From Synchiropus splendidus (taxonomy: Eukaryota > Chordata > Actinopteri > Syngnathiformes > Callionymidae), in the NCBI RefSeq assembly GCF_027744825.2, contig NC_071347.1, positions 19,540,001-19,604,000 on the forward strand: a stretch of 64,000 nt of DNA, read 5' to 3'. Of the stretch, positions 45,159 through 56,147 are shown piece after piece. A model generated the notes under the pieces. The model was not told the origin of the DNA and searched no databases. It worked only from the letters and a program-made list of their open reading frames with translations. Each line of letters starts with the position of its first letter. Position 1 is the first letter of the stretch. Position numbers and translations under genes: made by a program.

Positions 45159-48100
45159 CTAGGACCAGCTGCTGTCCGTCAGCCCCGACACCCCCCTGCG
45201 GGTGATGATGCTCTCCGTGGACTTGAGCAGCTTCTCTAGACAGGGGGCGTTGATCTTCCCAGGTGGGGGGGGTCCTCTGGGCACCGAGTCTTTTTTAGTG
45301 TCCGTGCTGGAAGACACGGCGCTGTCCTGCGTCGGGTCACTGTCTTTCGGGGAGAGCGCGTGCAAGGGGCCGGCCTGGGACTGGTCGGCCGTGGCGGAGC
45401 AGATTGGCGACGTGTGCAGCCACTTCAGGTGGTTAGCTGAGTAGGCTCCAGGGGGGGTGAGGTCTGTCACCCTCAAGGATTTGGTGCCCGCTGTGGGGTC
45501 ACTGATGGGGCTCACGGCTGCAGTTGAGGTCATGGGAGACAGCTGAGGAGACAAAGAGAAGCAGCTTAAGAACTGGCGCCTTATCGAGCCGGTAGCTAAC
45601 ACCGAAGCTTAAAGGTCTAGTTTTCATCTTTGTCATGCAGCATTGGACACTGTTGTCAAGACAAAGTTGAAGTACAAGCTGACGTCTTAGCCGCAAACCC
45701 TGCCTCTATTTCTCATTTGCTGAGAAGGAAAACTCCAGGTCAAGTCCACAGATTTTTAGACGCAAATATCACTGAGCCACACGATCCATTGCTACACTAA
45801 ATAAGACATTATTCATTAATATAAATAGAATTCACTGTCTAACCTTTTAACCCCAATATAAACATGAATAACTGTGGATTTGAATATTTTCCGCCCCGTT
45901 CTGTCGTAAATAAACGGCATGACTCTGTTGTTAGCACTGAGAATTCTCCACATTCCGCTCTTCCACAGAAATGTCCGAGGCGGGTTCACATCGCTCTCTT
46001 CTCACACAGGGACCTTGTAAAAAGTCCTTCGCTTTAAATCATCTCTGCTGTCTCTTCGCGGCTTTAAAGTCTGGGCCTGGAGACGCCCTGGTCGTTGGTG
46101 CTAACTCTCCATCGCCTGTGTCAGCATGTATTGGAAATGCTGCTAAGATTTGTTTCCATTCATCACGTATTCATCTGCTGTAGTTGAGTATGTTGTGCGA
46201 GCGACCTGACATAATTTCAAACAACCTATTGTTGTTTTAATGTGCTATAAAGTAAGTACCGGAATTTCCTGACTATAAGCCGCTACTTTTTTCTACCGGT
46301 CTGTGGATAAGTGGATTTTTTCAGGCTAAAGAGCGTCACGTTGCCAAAATATGAAATCACAGGCGTTTCATTGACTTTAAAGCGCTCAAAATGCACCGTT
46401 TCCGGTCGCGTGTCCACAGGACCGGAGACGAGAAGCAGCAGCCGAGACCGGCTGTGGTGGTGAAAACTGCGCATTTTGAGCGCTTTAATGTCAATAAAAG
46501 ATGCAAGGAGTTCAGAACATTGATCAGTTTGTTTCATGAGTCAGTCTCCATGTTGGAGCCTGTTTTCAAAACTAGTTTAGAAGTGATCCTCATGCATTTT
46601 TAATCTTACTACGGGGCAGCACCACTGCACCCATGGCTTATGTATGACTAAGATCTATTTTGCTTCTTAAATTTAGTGGGTGTGGCTAATATTCCAGTGC
46701 GCTATATACCTGTAGTCTGAGAATTACACTTTGCTCCTTAGTCAAAGGTCTTTGATTTACACACATAAAATAACTAAAAAGTGAGGAATCGTCCACTAGT
46801 TCTTCCTGGTAGATTTAGACGTTTGAAAGCCAATAGAACACAGCATGTTGGAAGAACTTCAGCCATGAACCTTTTTTTAAAAAAAAGGTCAACAGCAGGG
46901 TTAAATATTTGAGCGCTTTTGCGGTCCAGTAAAAGGCATTTAAATTCTTGTTTATCAGAAGGCGTGCCAGGATCAACAATAGGAATAAATGCTCAGATGC
47001 AGAGGAATGTTGTGCGAGGCTTTGACCTTTCTCTTCTCCCTCAGGGACACGCTCCTCTGAAACCTGTCTCTCCGTCTTTATCAGGGAAGCGGAGACCGCG
47101 GTAATACGGCGGTGAAAATAACTTTCAATCCTGCTTCTCGACGGTTAAAATAAAAACCGCCCTGTTTCTCTGCGTCGTCGCTCTTGGCAGTGCGGCCTGC
47201 TCTTATGCAACACCTCACGAGTCCTTCAGCGGCTGCTTTACCTTGAGTTTCTTGGCAGGGAGGGATTCTTCGGTGCGGCCCACGGCGCTGTGGTCTGGGA
47301 GCCTGACATGTGGGAACCAGCTCTTCAGCATTTCCTCGATTTTCAGAATGATGTTGATATATTTTTCCCTGCCATCCAAAAAAAAAAAAAAAGAGAAGAT
47401 CAACATGCTGAAATGTGTTTTTCAATCTGACACAGGAAACAAGGCGCGAGTGAATCACCACACCCCCTCAGCGAGCGAGTTTGTGGAGGAGAGACATCAT
47501 CTGAAGAACGCTTCTCACATGTTGGCCGCACACGTGGCCTGATGTGTAATAGTTCTACGCCTCTCTAAAAGTAACCGCTTAAGCCACGACTCTTCGGAGT
47601 CATTGAGAGAGTGAAGTGCGATGACGCAGGTCCGGTCGGAGGTGGGCAGTGAGCAGCGGCGCGCAGACGCCCTCCCGTCATAACCAGATGGCCGTGGTGG
47701 TGGTGGTGGAGGGGGGGGGATTAGCTGGTGTCATATGATCAGGACCTTCCTGCGCCGCTCCTTTCAGAGCATGTTAAATTCATGTGAAAGATTATCTGCG
47801 ACTGTGGCTGCTAAAAAAGTCACTTTGATCCTATCTGCTATTGTGCGGCGGCAAGAGCTGCCAGCTGGCGGAGCCGTGATCGAGGGAGGAGGGGGGGAGG
47901 AGGGGGAAGGGCCGGTCCACCTCTGCCTGCCTGTCTGTCTGCGGGGAGGCAGCCACACCCACTCTTTGTCTCCCGCATGCTGGCAGCAGCTGCTGGGTGA
48001 GAGCTCCAGCGAGAACTCAGCCCAGATGAAGATTAATATTTTAGCAGAAAGACAGCCCACGTACTCACGGACTGGTCAACAATATTAAAATCATGGCTTT

Positions 48101-51070
48101 TTTTGTCTTAGCAGGCCCATTTGTTTCGCTGATTTTACACATTTTATTAATATTAAATGAGTGAACGTAAAGGTGTATTTATTAAATTACATTTAAATGA
48201 GTAAAAGGCAGATAGTGTTGACTATTTTTAGCGAAATAAAAAAAAACAATCATCAATGTTTGATGTTAAACTGGGGGACTTGAATTTAGAAAAAAAGCTC
48301 AAAATGTTACGGTTTAATCGTTTTACATTTGTGAACTGATACAGTTTAAATCACCTTCATATATGATGTTTGACCAGTTATATTAGTGCAGGACTAGTGT
48401 TAAAAAAATGAGGCTCAATTGGAATTTTGAAATGTCTGTCATATTTATGTGGTTACTAGCGTGCTTAAAGTTTTAGTTTTTCTTCATACAAAATAGTCAG
48501 TCAATTTTCTTCACTGCTTTTTTACTCGCATAACTTCAGTGGTGAAGATGTAGAGCAGACTGAGACGGGAGACTGGCATCAACGGTCAAGTCATGAAACA
48601 ATGATAAACATGTATTGTGGGGCATCACAGCAACCCCATAAGAGCATTGGAACATCAGCATCAACATGTTGGCTGCAGACAGATGGAGCTGATCTGACTT
48701 TTAAATGAATGAAATGAACATTTTCACCTGTGAAATTACAGACAACGCTGCACTGAGTGACGCCATTCATTTCAAAATGGCTACCGCGCATCCGATCATT
48801 TTTTTTGTTTGTTTGCATGTGCTCAGCTTGGACTCAGAGGTCAAGCCTTGATGAGTGAGATGCTTTTTTCAACACAGAGAACGGAATGTTCCTCCGGGAA
48901 AATTCAGTTCGGGGAAGGAACGCTCTTGTGATTGAACTTGATGGTGACCTCAGATTTGAATGAAAATCAGTTGGAACTAAATGAATTGAATTTATGAGGC
49001 CTTTTCTAAATTCACTGTGCGTTCATCATTAGAACCGTTCCTCAAAAATGTCTTTATGAAGCACCTGAGAGCAAAAATTATGTTGTTGTTTAACACAAAA
49101 ACACGATGTGAGTCACGAGGATTTTGCTTAAATGTCGCCTCATGTCACTTCTTAAACCCCGCTGCATTTTCACTTCATTTATTTGTTTCCTTTTTTACGA
49201 AACCTTTCTCATTCTGAGAAGCTGGTGTCCACATGGGGCAGTTATGAAACCGTTTACTCTTCATCAGGTGAGCCATCTTCATTTGACTTGTCAAACATTA
49301 TCATGATCAGCAGACTCACGGACCGAGGGCGTGACCTGAGCTATCACAGACAGGGGGTTCGCTCCAATTCCGGTAGCATAGCTTGCTGTCTACAGACAAC
49401 GGCAGTTTGTTTAAGAACTGAAATGGACTGCTTTGACACGACTCCATCTTTATTTTGAGTTGCATGAGCCAAACATGCCAACACCGGTTTATGGTATCTA
49501 AGATCGATTTACTCATTTTGAAGCAACAACTGGTGACAAAGTGGGAGCCAGTCAAGTGAAAACAGCTGCATAAATCTCCAGAGAGTCCCGGGACTGTCTC
49601 CTTGAGAAGCAGAGATATAATATTCCATTATAGCGTCTGCTCACTGGAGACCTAATGAAGCTGACATGAGTGCGCTGCCCCCACTGAGACACTTTACACA
49701 AGCTTCCACCATGTGAAAACTGCAGATTCATTTCTGTATTTCCACGGAGAGACACAGCGAGCAGACACTTACCCCATGTAGGGGTTCCGCAACACACCCA
49801 TGATCCTCTGAATCCGGTCCATAGCTACGCTCTCCTGGAAGCTGCTCAGTCCTGGAACAGACAGTGGCACCACGTGAGGGGACAGGTAGGGAAACGTGCG
49901 GGGCCCCGAGTTCCCATCTGTGTGGCAAGTGAATCCCAACTGGACCCGAGTCAGAACCAACAAATGATGTCGCCATCATGCAGAACAGCGGCTCTGTTCC
50001 CGGTGACTGCGGGTACAGTGTGTTCTCACTTGCCTCTGCCAGGCATCTCATTTGCAAGGAGGTCTGAAGTGTGACACTGCATGCTCACAAGGAGGAAAAC
50101 TAAAGCGTTTTCTCTTCACACCACCAGATTCCTGAACAAGGACGGAGCCTTCGCTACCTTTTTACCAACAAGAGCTACAGTTGTGGTCACTAAATCTTGC
50201 GCAAGACTTTCCATTGTTGTACTTTATCTCTGAGGCACCACCAGGACAGGAGGTACACAAGTTGAGAAATCAAAAAAAAAAAAAGCCCAGAGCACAGATA
50301 GAATTTTGGCGGAGACAGGAATCAGAACTTACGCTCTCTGTACCTCCCGGAACGAAGGCCGTTCAAGATGGACGACAGCGGATGGATGTAGCATTGTAAC
50401 TCCACACACTGAAAAAGAAGTCGCAGATGAATATGAGAAGCTGAAAGTGATGTCATAACAAAGTCCTGGTTGGAGTTGCACAACAATGCTCTGCTGAAAT
50501 AGTTATCTCCAGGGACTGTTTGTTCAAAGCATGACTAATACTGCTGCTACTGGTACGAGTCATCTTAACTGGAAGCCTCACTCCATGTGACTATCTGTAC
50601 ACAGGATCTGGGTGATAAGGCACGTCGCGCTTCTGCAAGCACAGCAAGCCCCTCTGAGTCAGAGGGGGTCTCACCTTTCTCGTGAAAATCCTGTCTTTCT
50701 CCGACATGCTGGCGAGAAGCTGCCGTTCCCTGCACTCCTCTGTCAAGCAGCGGGGTCTCTTCAGTGCTTGCTGGGGCTTCTTTTCATTCATATTCTCAGC
50801 TGCTTCACACAGTCCCATAACATCTCGGCCCCACGCCGCCACGCAGCTGGAGGGGGATCCGGGGCTCGAGGCTTGGCTGTCACTTCCCCAGTCACCCTGC
50901 TTCACCTCGCTGCCGCGGCAGCAGCTGCTGTCGGGCGGCCCCAGATGCGAAGGGCTGCCGGTGGAGCGGGGGGCGTCCGTTCTGCTGAAGTCGAGCTCCC
51001 GTTCGCTCTCATTGTCTTCATTGTCGCTCGCCAGCCAGTCAATAGAGTTGTCCGAATCTGTAGCAGACAT
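45159..51070 (-). CDS. ciart: Circadian-associated transcriptional repressor (CIART / CHRONO)
   Basis: Five coding exons on the - strand join in frame to 353 aa (human 385): 51070-50675, 50408-50333, 49851-49773, 47368-47242, 45542-45159. The protein represses CLOCK:BMAL1-driven transcription in the nucleus. The N-terminus is acidic and Ser-rich (MSATDSDNSIDWLASDNEDN). The conserved core across exons 2-4 reads CVELQCYIHPLSSILNGLRS, then RLSSFQESVAMDRIQRIMGV, then LRNPYMG-EKYINIILKIEE and MLKSWFPHV. It aligns with human LSSFQQSVAMDRIQRIVGVL and LQVEGMLKTWFP. Exon 5 has HLKWLHTSPIC, like the human WIHTTPIC motif, and ends KLLKSTESIITRRGVSG. All boundaries are GT-AG on the - strand and phases agree. 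Its neighbour dapk2 is convergent and more than 12 kb away. Identification rests on the central domain; the N-terminus is divergent, as expected for this family. Confidence 0.93.
45543..47241. other. ciart: ciart intron 4
   Basis: The intron contains the TIR element at 46256-46738. Otherwise it shows no gene. The open frame at 45971-46183 has no support. Confidence 0.65.
46256..46738 (-). mobile_element. Non-autonomous TIR element, same family, copy B (inverted)
   Basis: The left end reads gtaccggaatttcctgacta, taagccgct; the right end as reverse complement reads gtgtaattctcagactacag. Its inside matches copies A and C in reverse orientation (gcactggaatattagccaca; ggatcacttctaaactag). A second inner inverted pair (aaagcgctcaaaatgcaccg near 46380 and gcattttgagcgctttaatg near 46468) makes a compound hairpin. 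It lies in intron 4 of ciart. Confidence 0.75.
47369..49772. other. ciart: ciart intron 3
   Basis: No gene was seen in this 2.4-kb intron. A G-rich cluster lies at 47690-47912 and AT-rich sequence at 48090-48540. The 3' splice site has an unusual pyrimidine tract (A15 on + at 47378-47392, which is T15 on the sense strand). Confidence 0.65.
47884..47911 (+). other. G-quadruplex-type motif
   Basis: Four or more G runs (ggg, ggggggg, ggggg, ggg) with short purine loops lie on the + strand in ciart intron 3. On the sense strand of ciart the tract is C-rich. Confidence 0.6.
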
Positions 51071-51110
51071 CCTTGGCTACGGGCCCTAAAGCGCTCTCAG
51101 CATCACTGAC
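51071..51110 (-). other. ciart: ciart 5' UTR part of the first coding exon
   Basis: On the - strand a splice acceptor (ccttccgtcag) ends at 51111, leaving 40 nt of 5' UTR before ATG 51070. This implies an upstream non-coding exon. Confidence 0.45.
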
Positions 51111-51433
51111 CTGACGGAAGGAGAGAGTGGCGGTATTAAAAAAACGATCACAAAGTTCAAGTCAGCGAGCGCCAGTGGAAAACCACATAGTAAACTGAGG
51201 AGATGTAGCGGCCAGGACCACAGTTGTTCAGACCACAATGCTCTGTTTGTTTGACAGACGCAACACCTGAGCCAGTAAACACAGCGTCAAACAGGCTCCT
51301 GTCCACAACCACTACACGTCGGCTTCAGCACGATTCCACACATTTCTCTCTTCAGTTTGGCGGATTCACAGCGGCCACCTCGTCCGGAGGCATTGTGGGC
51401 TTATTTATTCAAAGGGTGCCGGGACCTGACACC

Positions 51434-51565
51434 ATGGCGACCGGTGGCCCCGGCTGCAGACCTCCCATCAACAAAGACAAGAAAAGAAGAAGACTGCCGT
51501 TTGATGATGCGACAAAGCTTTTGTTTGGAAGCCTCCTTCAGCGAAAGCGCCGCACAGATGTCTAA
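51434..51565 (+). CDS. Short open frame of unknown standing (43 codons)
   Basis: An ATG in a good Kozak context (acaccATGG) opens MATGGPGCRPPINKDKKRRR, then LPFDDATKLLFGSLLQRKRR and TDV, ending at TAA 51563-51565. The frame continues upstream to 51224. The product is basic and matches no family that I know. It lies on the strand opposite ciart in its predicted first intron. It may be a chance frame inside a conserved non-coding block, which is at least as likely. Confidence 0.15.
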   Translation: MATGGPGCRPPINKDKKRRRLPFDDATKLLFGSLLQRKRRTDV

Positions 51566-52147
51566 TTACCGGGTCGCCTCCTCAACATGTCCCCACATAG
51601 ACGAGTCGATTTAAAGGATGTGAAGACGCAACACTGAACACACACGGTGGCTGATGTTCAGACGGCACGAAAGCCAGTGGTTTCCTGCCAGATACCCAGG
51701 AAGAGTAACCATTAATTGCAAGTCCTTTGTGTCTGGACGACCACGTTCTGGCCCAATGTGAGGGCGACCCACTCCCCCACCCCCAAAAAAATCACCCATT
51801 AAAGGGCCAAACCAAATTCTTCATTTATAAGTCTTTATATCAAGGAGGGTTCAGCGATCTGTGCACATTTTATTTGTTTTACAGTCTCAAACTAGAAGCT
51901 GTGTGGACATTTTGCAATACACCTGAGTCACATTGCGAGTTCAGAACTGTTTTGAACGTGGTGTATTGGGATAAATAATACCTTTGTTACGACAAACGGT
52001 ATTCAACCAGCTGGTCACAACAATGATCTCAGTAATGTAAATAAAGCAACAAGACACTGTAATAACAAGGTTTAACTATTACACCCACCTCAATAATCGT
52101 CTTTCACCAACTTAGCCTAAATAGATACTGGTGAAATAGTGGAATTA

Positions 52148-52155
52148 TTACGTAA
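52148..52155. promoter_or_regulatory. ciart: D-box (TTACGTAA) in the predicted ciart first intron
   Basis: The palindrome TTACGTAA fits the binding consensus of PAR-bZIP factors (DBP, TEF, HLF) and NFIL3/E4BP4. D-boxes drive light- and clock-regulated genes in fish. The match is exact; function is inferred from the gene. Confidence 0.45.
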
Positions 52156-52573
52156 GTTACGCACATTCACCTGCGCAGGTGAGTCGTGAGCGACAGGAGT
52201 ACGGTTACAGGTTCCAAAGGGATGATCAAAACTACTACCAAAATGCGTGAAAGGCCCCAAAAGGGCTCTGAATTCCATGTACTTTACGTGAGTATAGATC
52301 ACTCTCTATATAACCGATATACAAAAGGTAAGAGACGACTACAGTCTAAGGTTTTGGTGTTTTCCTTAACACTTGTCGGACACAAAAGATTCACAATATG
52401 TGTGAGTATGTCAGATGAACGATAGGTAACAGTTAATTATGACCAGCCACGATTTACTTTAGATGGCGGTTTTCCGTTAAGAATGATAAGTTGGTTATTT
52501 GCGACGAATGTTCGTCACTAAATATAACAACGAGACGGCGCGCGTTCACGGACACTCCGGCGTCAGCACGTAC

Positions 52574-52830
52574 CTTTCACAGGACGGAGCGGGTCTTGTT
52601 CTTTTTGTAGAGGAAAACGTAAAAATCCAGCGGGACAGGCGACCGAGGAGCTGCCGACGAGCTGGACGTGCGGGGTGTGAGTGAGCACCGCTCGGCCCGT
52701 GTCGCTTCTCCCAAGGCAACGTGTCTGCGTGGGCGGAGCCTGAGAGTTCCCACTCCGCGATTTGCTCCTCGAACGGCGCACGCTGACAAATGGGCTCGCC
52801 GGCCGCGAGCAGCTGCTGCGCGATAGGAGG
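52574..52830 (-). promoter_or_regulatory. ciart: Predicted non-coding first exon and CpG-rich promoter of ciart
   Basis: On the - strand a strong donor (GTGAAAG then GTACGTG) lies at 52574/52573, preceded by about 250 bp of CpG-rich sequence. It pairs with the acceptor at 51111, so the leader would be spliced over a 1.46-kb intron. The 5' end is not defined. Confidence 0.45.
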
Positions 52831-52870
52831 AGCGCGTTTACATATGCAGATGACATGGAAATGACACAAA

Positions 52871-52876
52871 CACGTG
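52871..52876. promoter_or_regulatory. ciart: Canonical E-box (CACGTG) upstream of ciart
   Basis: CACGTG in acaaacacgtggacac lies just upstream of the predicted ciart first exon. This is the CLOCK:BMAL1 site, and mammalian CIART is a known target of that dimer. A single E-box can occur by chance, but the position fits. Another CACGTG lies at about 49870 in intron 2. Confidence 0.5.
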
Positions 52877-55687
52877 GACACGAGGATCGCTTTCATTTCA
52901 GCAGCTGGGCGAAAAGTCGACCCGGGGCCAGTTTTTGGTCATTCTGGAGAGGTTTTTTTTCCCCTCGATTATATCACCAGAGTGATGACGCCTCACCAGA
53001 GGCACGTCAGGAAGCCTGAGCTGGCGAAGGCCCACTCAGCACTTTCAGGTACTGCTTCGCTCAGTCACAAGAGTTGCCTGGTCAGACTGTCCAGACCCAC
53101 AGACAATGTTCGAACAACGGCGTGTGAGGGCCGTGTAAAAGCTAATAGCAACTGCCAGTCATGCTAACCATTAGCTAGCATCTGACGCTGTAAACACAGA
53201 ATCCACACCAGGTTAACAATGAACAAAGTGCGGCGTAAATATCATGTACAAATAACATGTTTGACCCAGTCCAAAAACATACTGGGGTTAATTCGTGTTT
53301 CTGAAGTGAAGGGAGAATATCTGGTGGGCCTGTCCAGGGTCATAGGTCAGTCCCTCAAGTCCCTCTGTCTTGACCCCAAGTCCTTGGCATCGAACCCCAA
53401 GGACACAGTGTGACTCAAAAACAGTCCTCTGCGATTAAGTGAGCTGTGGTCAGGCCAAAAAAAGTCAACAAAAGACACTATAATGCACCAAGTCTGCAGT
53501 GTGAAAGGCCCTGAACTTTCCATCATTATCACATCCAATACTGTAGCCTTGAGGATCAGTCCATTCCATCCGATACCCTCTTGTCATTCAAAAGGTTTTT
53601 AATGACGCTTGTAGATGCTGAAGATGTACACGCCTGCGTTGGGTTTATTAGAATGTAAAGCTTTTAACGGCATAGATAGAAGTGCAACATAGCAAAAATA
53701 TTAAAATAATTTAACAAAACAGAAAATCAAATAGACATTTCGGCTTGTCAAGCGACATGAGGATATTTGGGCTCCGGTCATTTCGGCCTGGATCAGACAT
53801 GATACGAATTCAGACTATTACCCATCACCATCCCTTCTAAAAAGTGGAAACGGTACAAAATGTTCAACCAATAATAAGTATTATAATATGTACTTTCTTG
53901 GGTACAATTACACCATGGCCTCCAAAAGTATTCCTGAGGTCACCCCTTATCTTGAACCAGTTTCCTTCCCTTGACATGACACGTTGAGTATTGTAACATA
54001 CAAAGCAACAATTGTGGAGCAGCAGTGGGCATGTCGACGTTTGAGTGATAAAAGGACGGAGATGAGGTTATTGAGCTGTTGGTTGTAGTTATTGCCGTCT
54101 TTTTTGTGGGTGTTTTTTGTCTCTGACACTGTACTGGAAAACAGTGTTTATGAGTTTTGTGAGAGTTGTTACACTGTTCAAAATGACTCTGTGACGTCTG
54201 AAGTTCACACTGCTTTGGCTGTGCTTTCTATTCTGAACTTGCTGTCTTTTTGGTTTTTGAGACAGTTGTAAACTCCTGAATTTTGTCCTGAAATCACTCT
54301 AGCAGAGTTTGTTAGTGAAAAATACCACTGTCCAATTATTATTATTTTTTATTGTTTTTACACAGACAAACTAGCAAAACATATAATATCAAGTCAATGA
54401 GATGCCACTGTGCAATTCTGTTGAAATACTGGCGTCAAGGAGTGATGACATAACTTCTTATTTATTTATTTCTCTTTTATATTTATAGTAGTTTTTCATG
54501 TTTCTGCCATGGGAAGCACATTTGTTGCTACATTGACATGTTATAAGACACTGATATTGTTCAACATTCCCTGTCTTTCGTCAGGCAAACAGGAACAGAT
54601 TGATTTGTATCTCACTTGGTAATTTTTTCTTTCTTTTAAAAAACAGGTTGAAAACCTCCATGATGTTTTCTGCATATTTTGATGCTTTCGCTTCTTGTTA
54701 TCAAGTGCGATCACACAAGATTCCATCTGAAGAAATGATTATAACTCTGAAGGCAGAGTGGCTTCCATTTTGCTGTGGCCGCGTGCCACAATCGTTTACA
54801 CGGAGCGGAAACCCTGCAGTAACCAGTCAGTAGTATTGGATTTCTTTGCACCACCATTTGAGTAGAAGAACATCATGCCTACCAAAAACTTAACAGCTGT
54901 GCCTTGGAGTAGAGTAATACCTCCCCACTCGAAAGATCTGTGAAGCCACTGTGACTCATTGGTTTCGTCTCTCCGTATACTCCGGCGTAGAGGTGGAAAT
55001 GAGGTTGGAAAGTATTCTACGAAGACAATAAGTGGCTTTGTTGTCATGCCTGTAGTCATCACTGGTCACATTTGTGTGTTGTAAGCAAATGAGTCTGATA
55101 ATGCTAAAGTAATTTCCATCACATTTTCTGTATTGTTGATACTATCGGTCGCGTGAAGTGAAGAAGAATTTATGCAGATTATGCCTCGGATTCTTGATAT
55201 TCTCTTCGCACTTCTGCAGATTGGCGCCTATTAAATGGCTCTTTGGTGCGTCTTGCCAAGCAGTTGGAAAGATGTGACTGGTGTCAGTAGTGGAATGCTT
55301 TGGGTAAGACTGACACAGTGTGAGGAACCACTGAGATGGTTCAGGAACTTGGCGTATAGTTGATGTGAAGATACAGCAGAGTGGCACTGACTTTCAGTGG
55401 TTCAGACTAATGATACATGGGTGCTGCCTGGTTTTAAACTTTGCATACATCTTTCTTCAAACTCGCCACCTTATTGGCTTGACGGCGGTTTGTTACATGG
55501 TCATCATCCTTTGGGTAAAGGTTGAGGTATGAGCCAGACTAAATTCTGAGATTTATTTCTCCACTCAGCCTTGAAAGTGTGTGGGAGTCTCTCAGAAATA
55601 TGTTGTATGACAGAGTCCCTGATACCCGTCTCTTTTGATAAGTGTGTGATGAGTCAGTGAGGTTTGGCTTTGCTTTCTCGATCATAG

Positions 55688-56147
55688 GTACGCTGGATCG
55701 ATTGTCCCTCCATCCTCACCACTGGCGCTTGAAACAGTCAAGCCAAGGAGCTATCATAAGATGGGCTTTGAACTGGCAAGACTCAAAACATCAAAGGTGA
55801 GTAATGGCTGCAATCTTGTTGCCCATGTGACAACATAAAGCATTTGCTTCTTTGGCTGCTCGCCTCCCTTTTTACAGAGACCATATCATGTTCATCAACC
55901 AAATGATAAAGCACATATACCCACATTAGAAGCAAGTAGTGTCGAGGGGATTGCCGCACTTCCCTTTCCTCTTACAAATGTGGTGCGCCATATATGCCCT
56001 TTCATGTTCTTAGGAACTCTGTTAGCCTTTATCCAGAGGCAAAAATGTAAAATTAAAAATAGAAAATGTTGGTCTAGATTCAAAGGAAGTTCCAAAGGAA
56101 GATGTTTCCGATCACTCAATCTCGTCGCCCTCCTAGCTATACATCAG
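55688..56147 (+). CDS. Two candidate exons of an unrecognised gene (partial)
   Basis: Exon A (55688-55796, after ctttctcgatcatag, before GTGAGT) and exon B (55878-56147, after ccctttttacag, before GTATGT) flank an 81-bp intron. They join without a stop: exon A enters in phase 1 and leaves in phase 0, and exon B is exactly 90 codons. The product holds YAGSIVPPSSPLALETVKPR, SYHKMGFELARLKTSK, then RPYHVHQPNDKAHIPTLEAS, and a hydrophobic patch ICPFMFLGTLLAFI followed by a Lys/Arg/Cys-rich stretch. I do not recognise the family. No first or last exon was found. The - strand of exon B also has an open frame, so a decayed retroelement is possible. Confidence 0.3.

Noticed and set aside
50612..51109. 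165-codon and 135-codon + strand frames
   Set aside because: They are antisense to ciart exon 1, whose - strand frame is supported by splice phase and neighbouring family matches.
54600..55390. Several 60-90 codon frames on both strands near the candidate exon pair
   Set aside because: I could not connect them by splice sites and phase to the exons at 55.69-56.15 kb, and none resembles a known domain.
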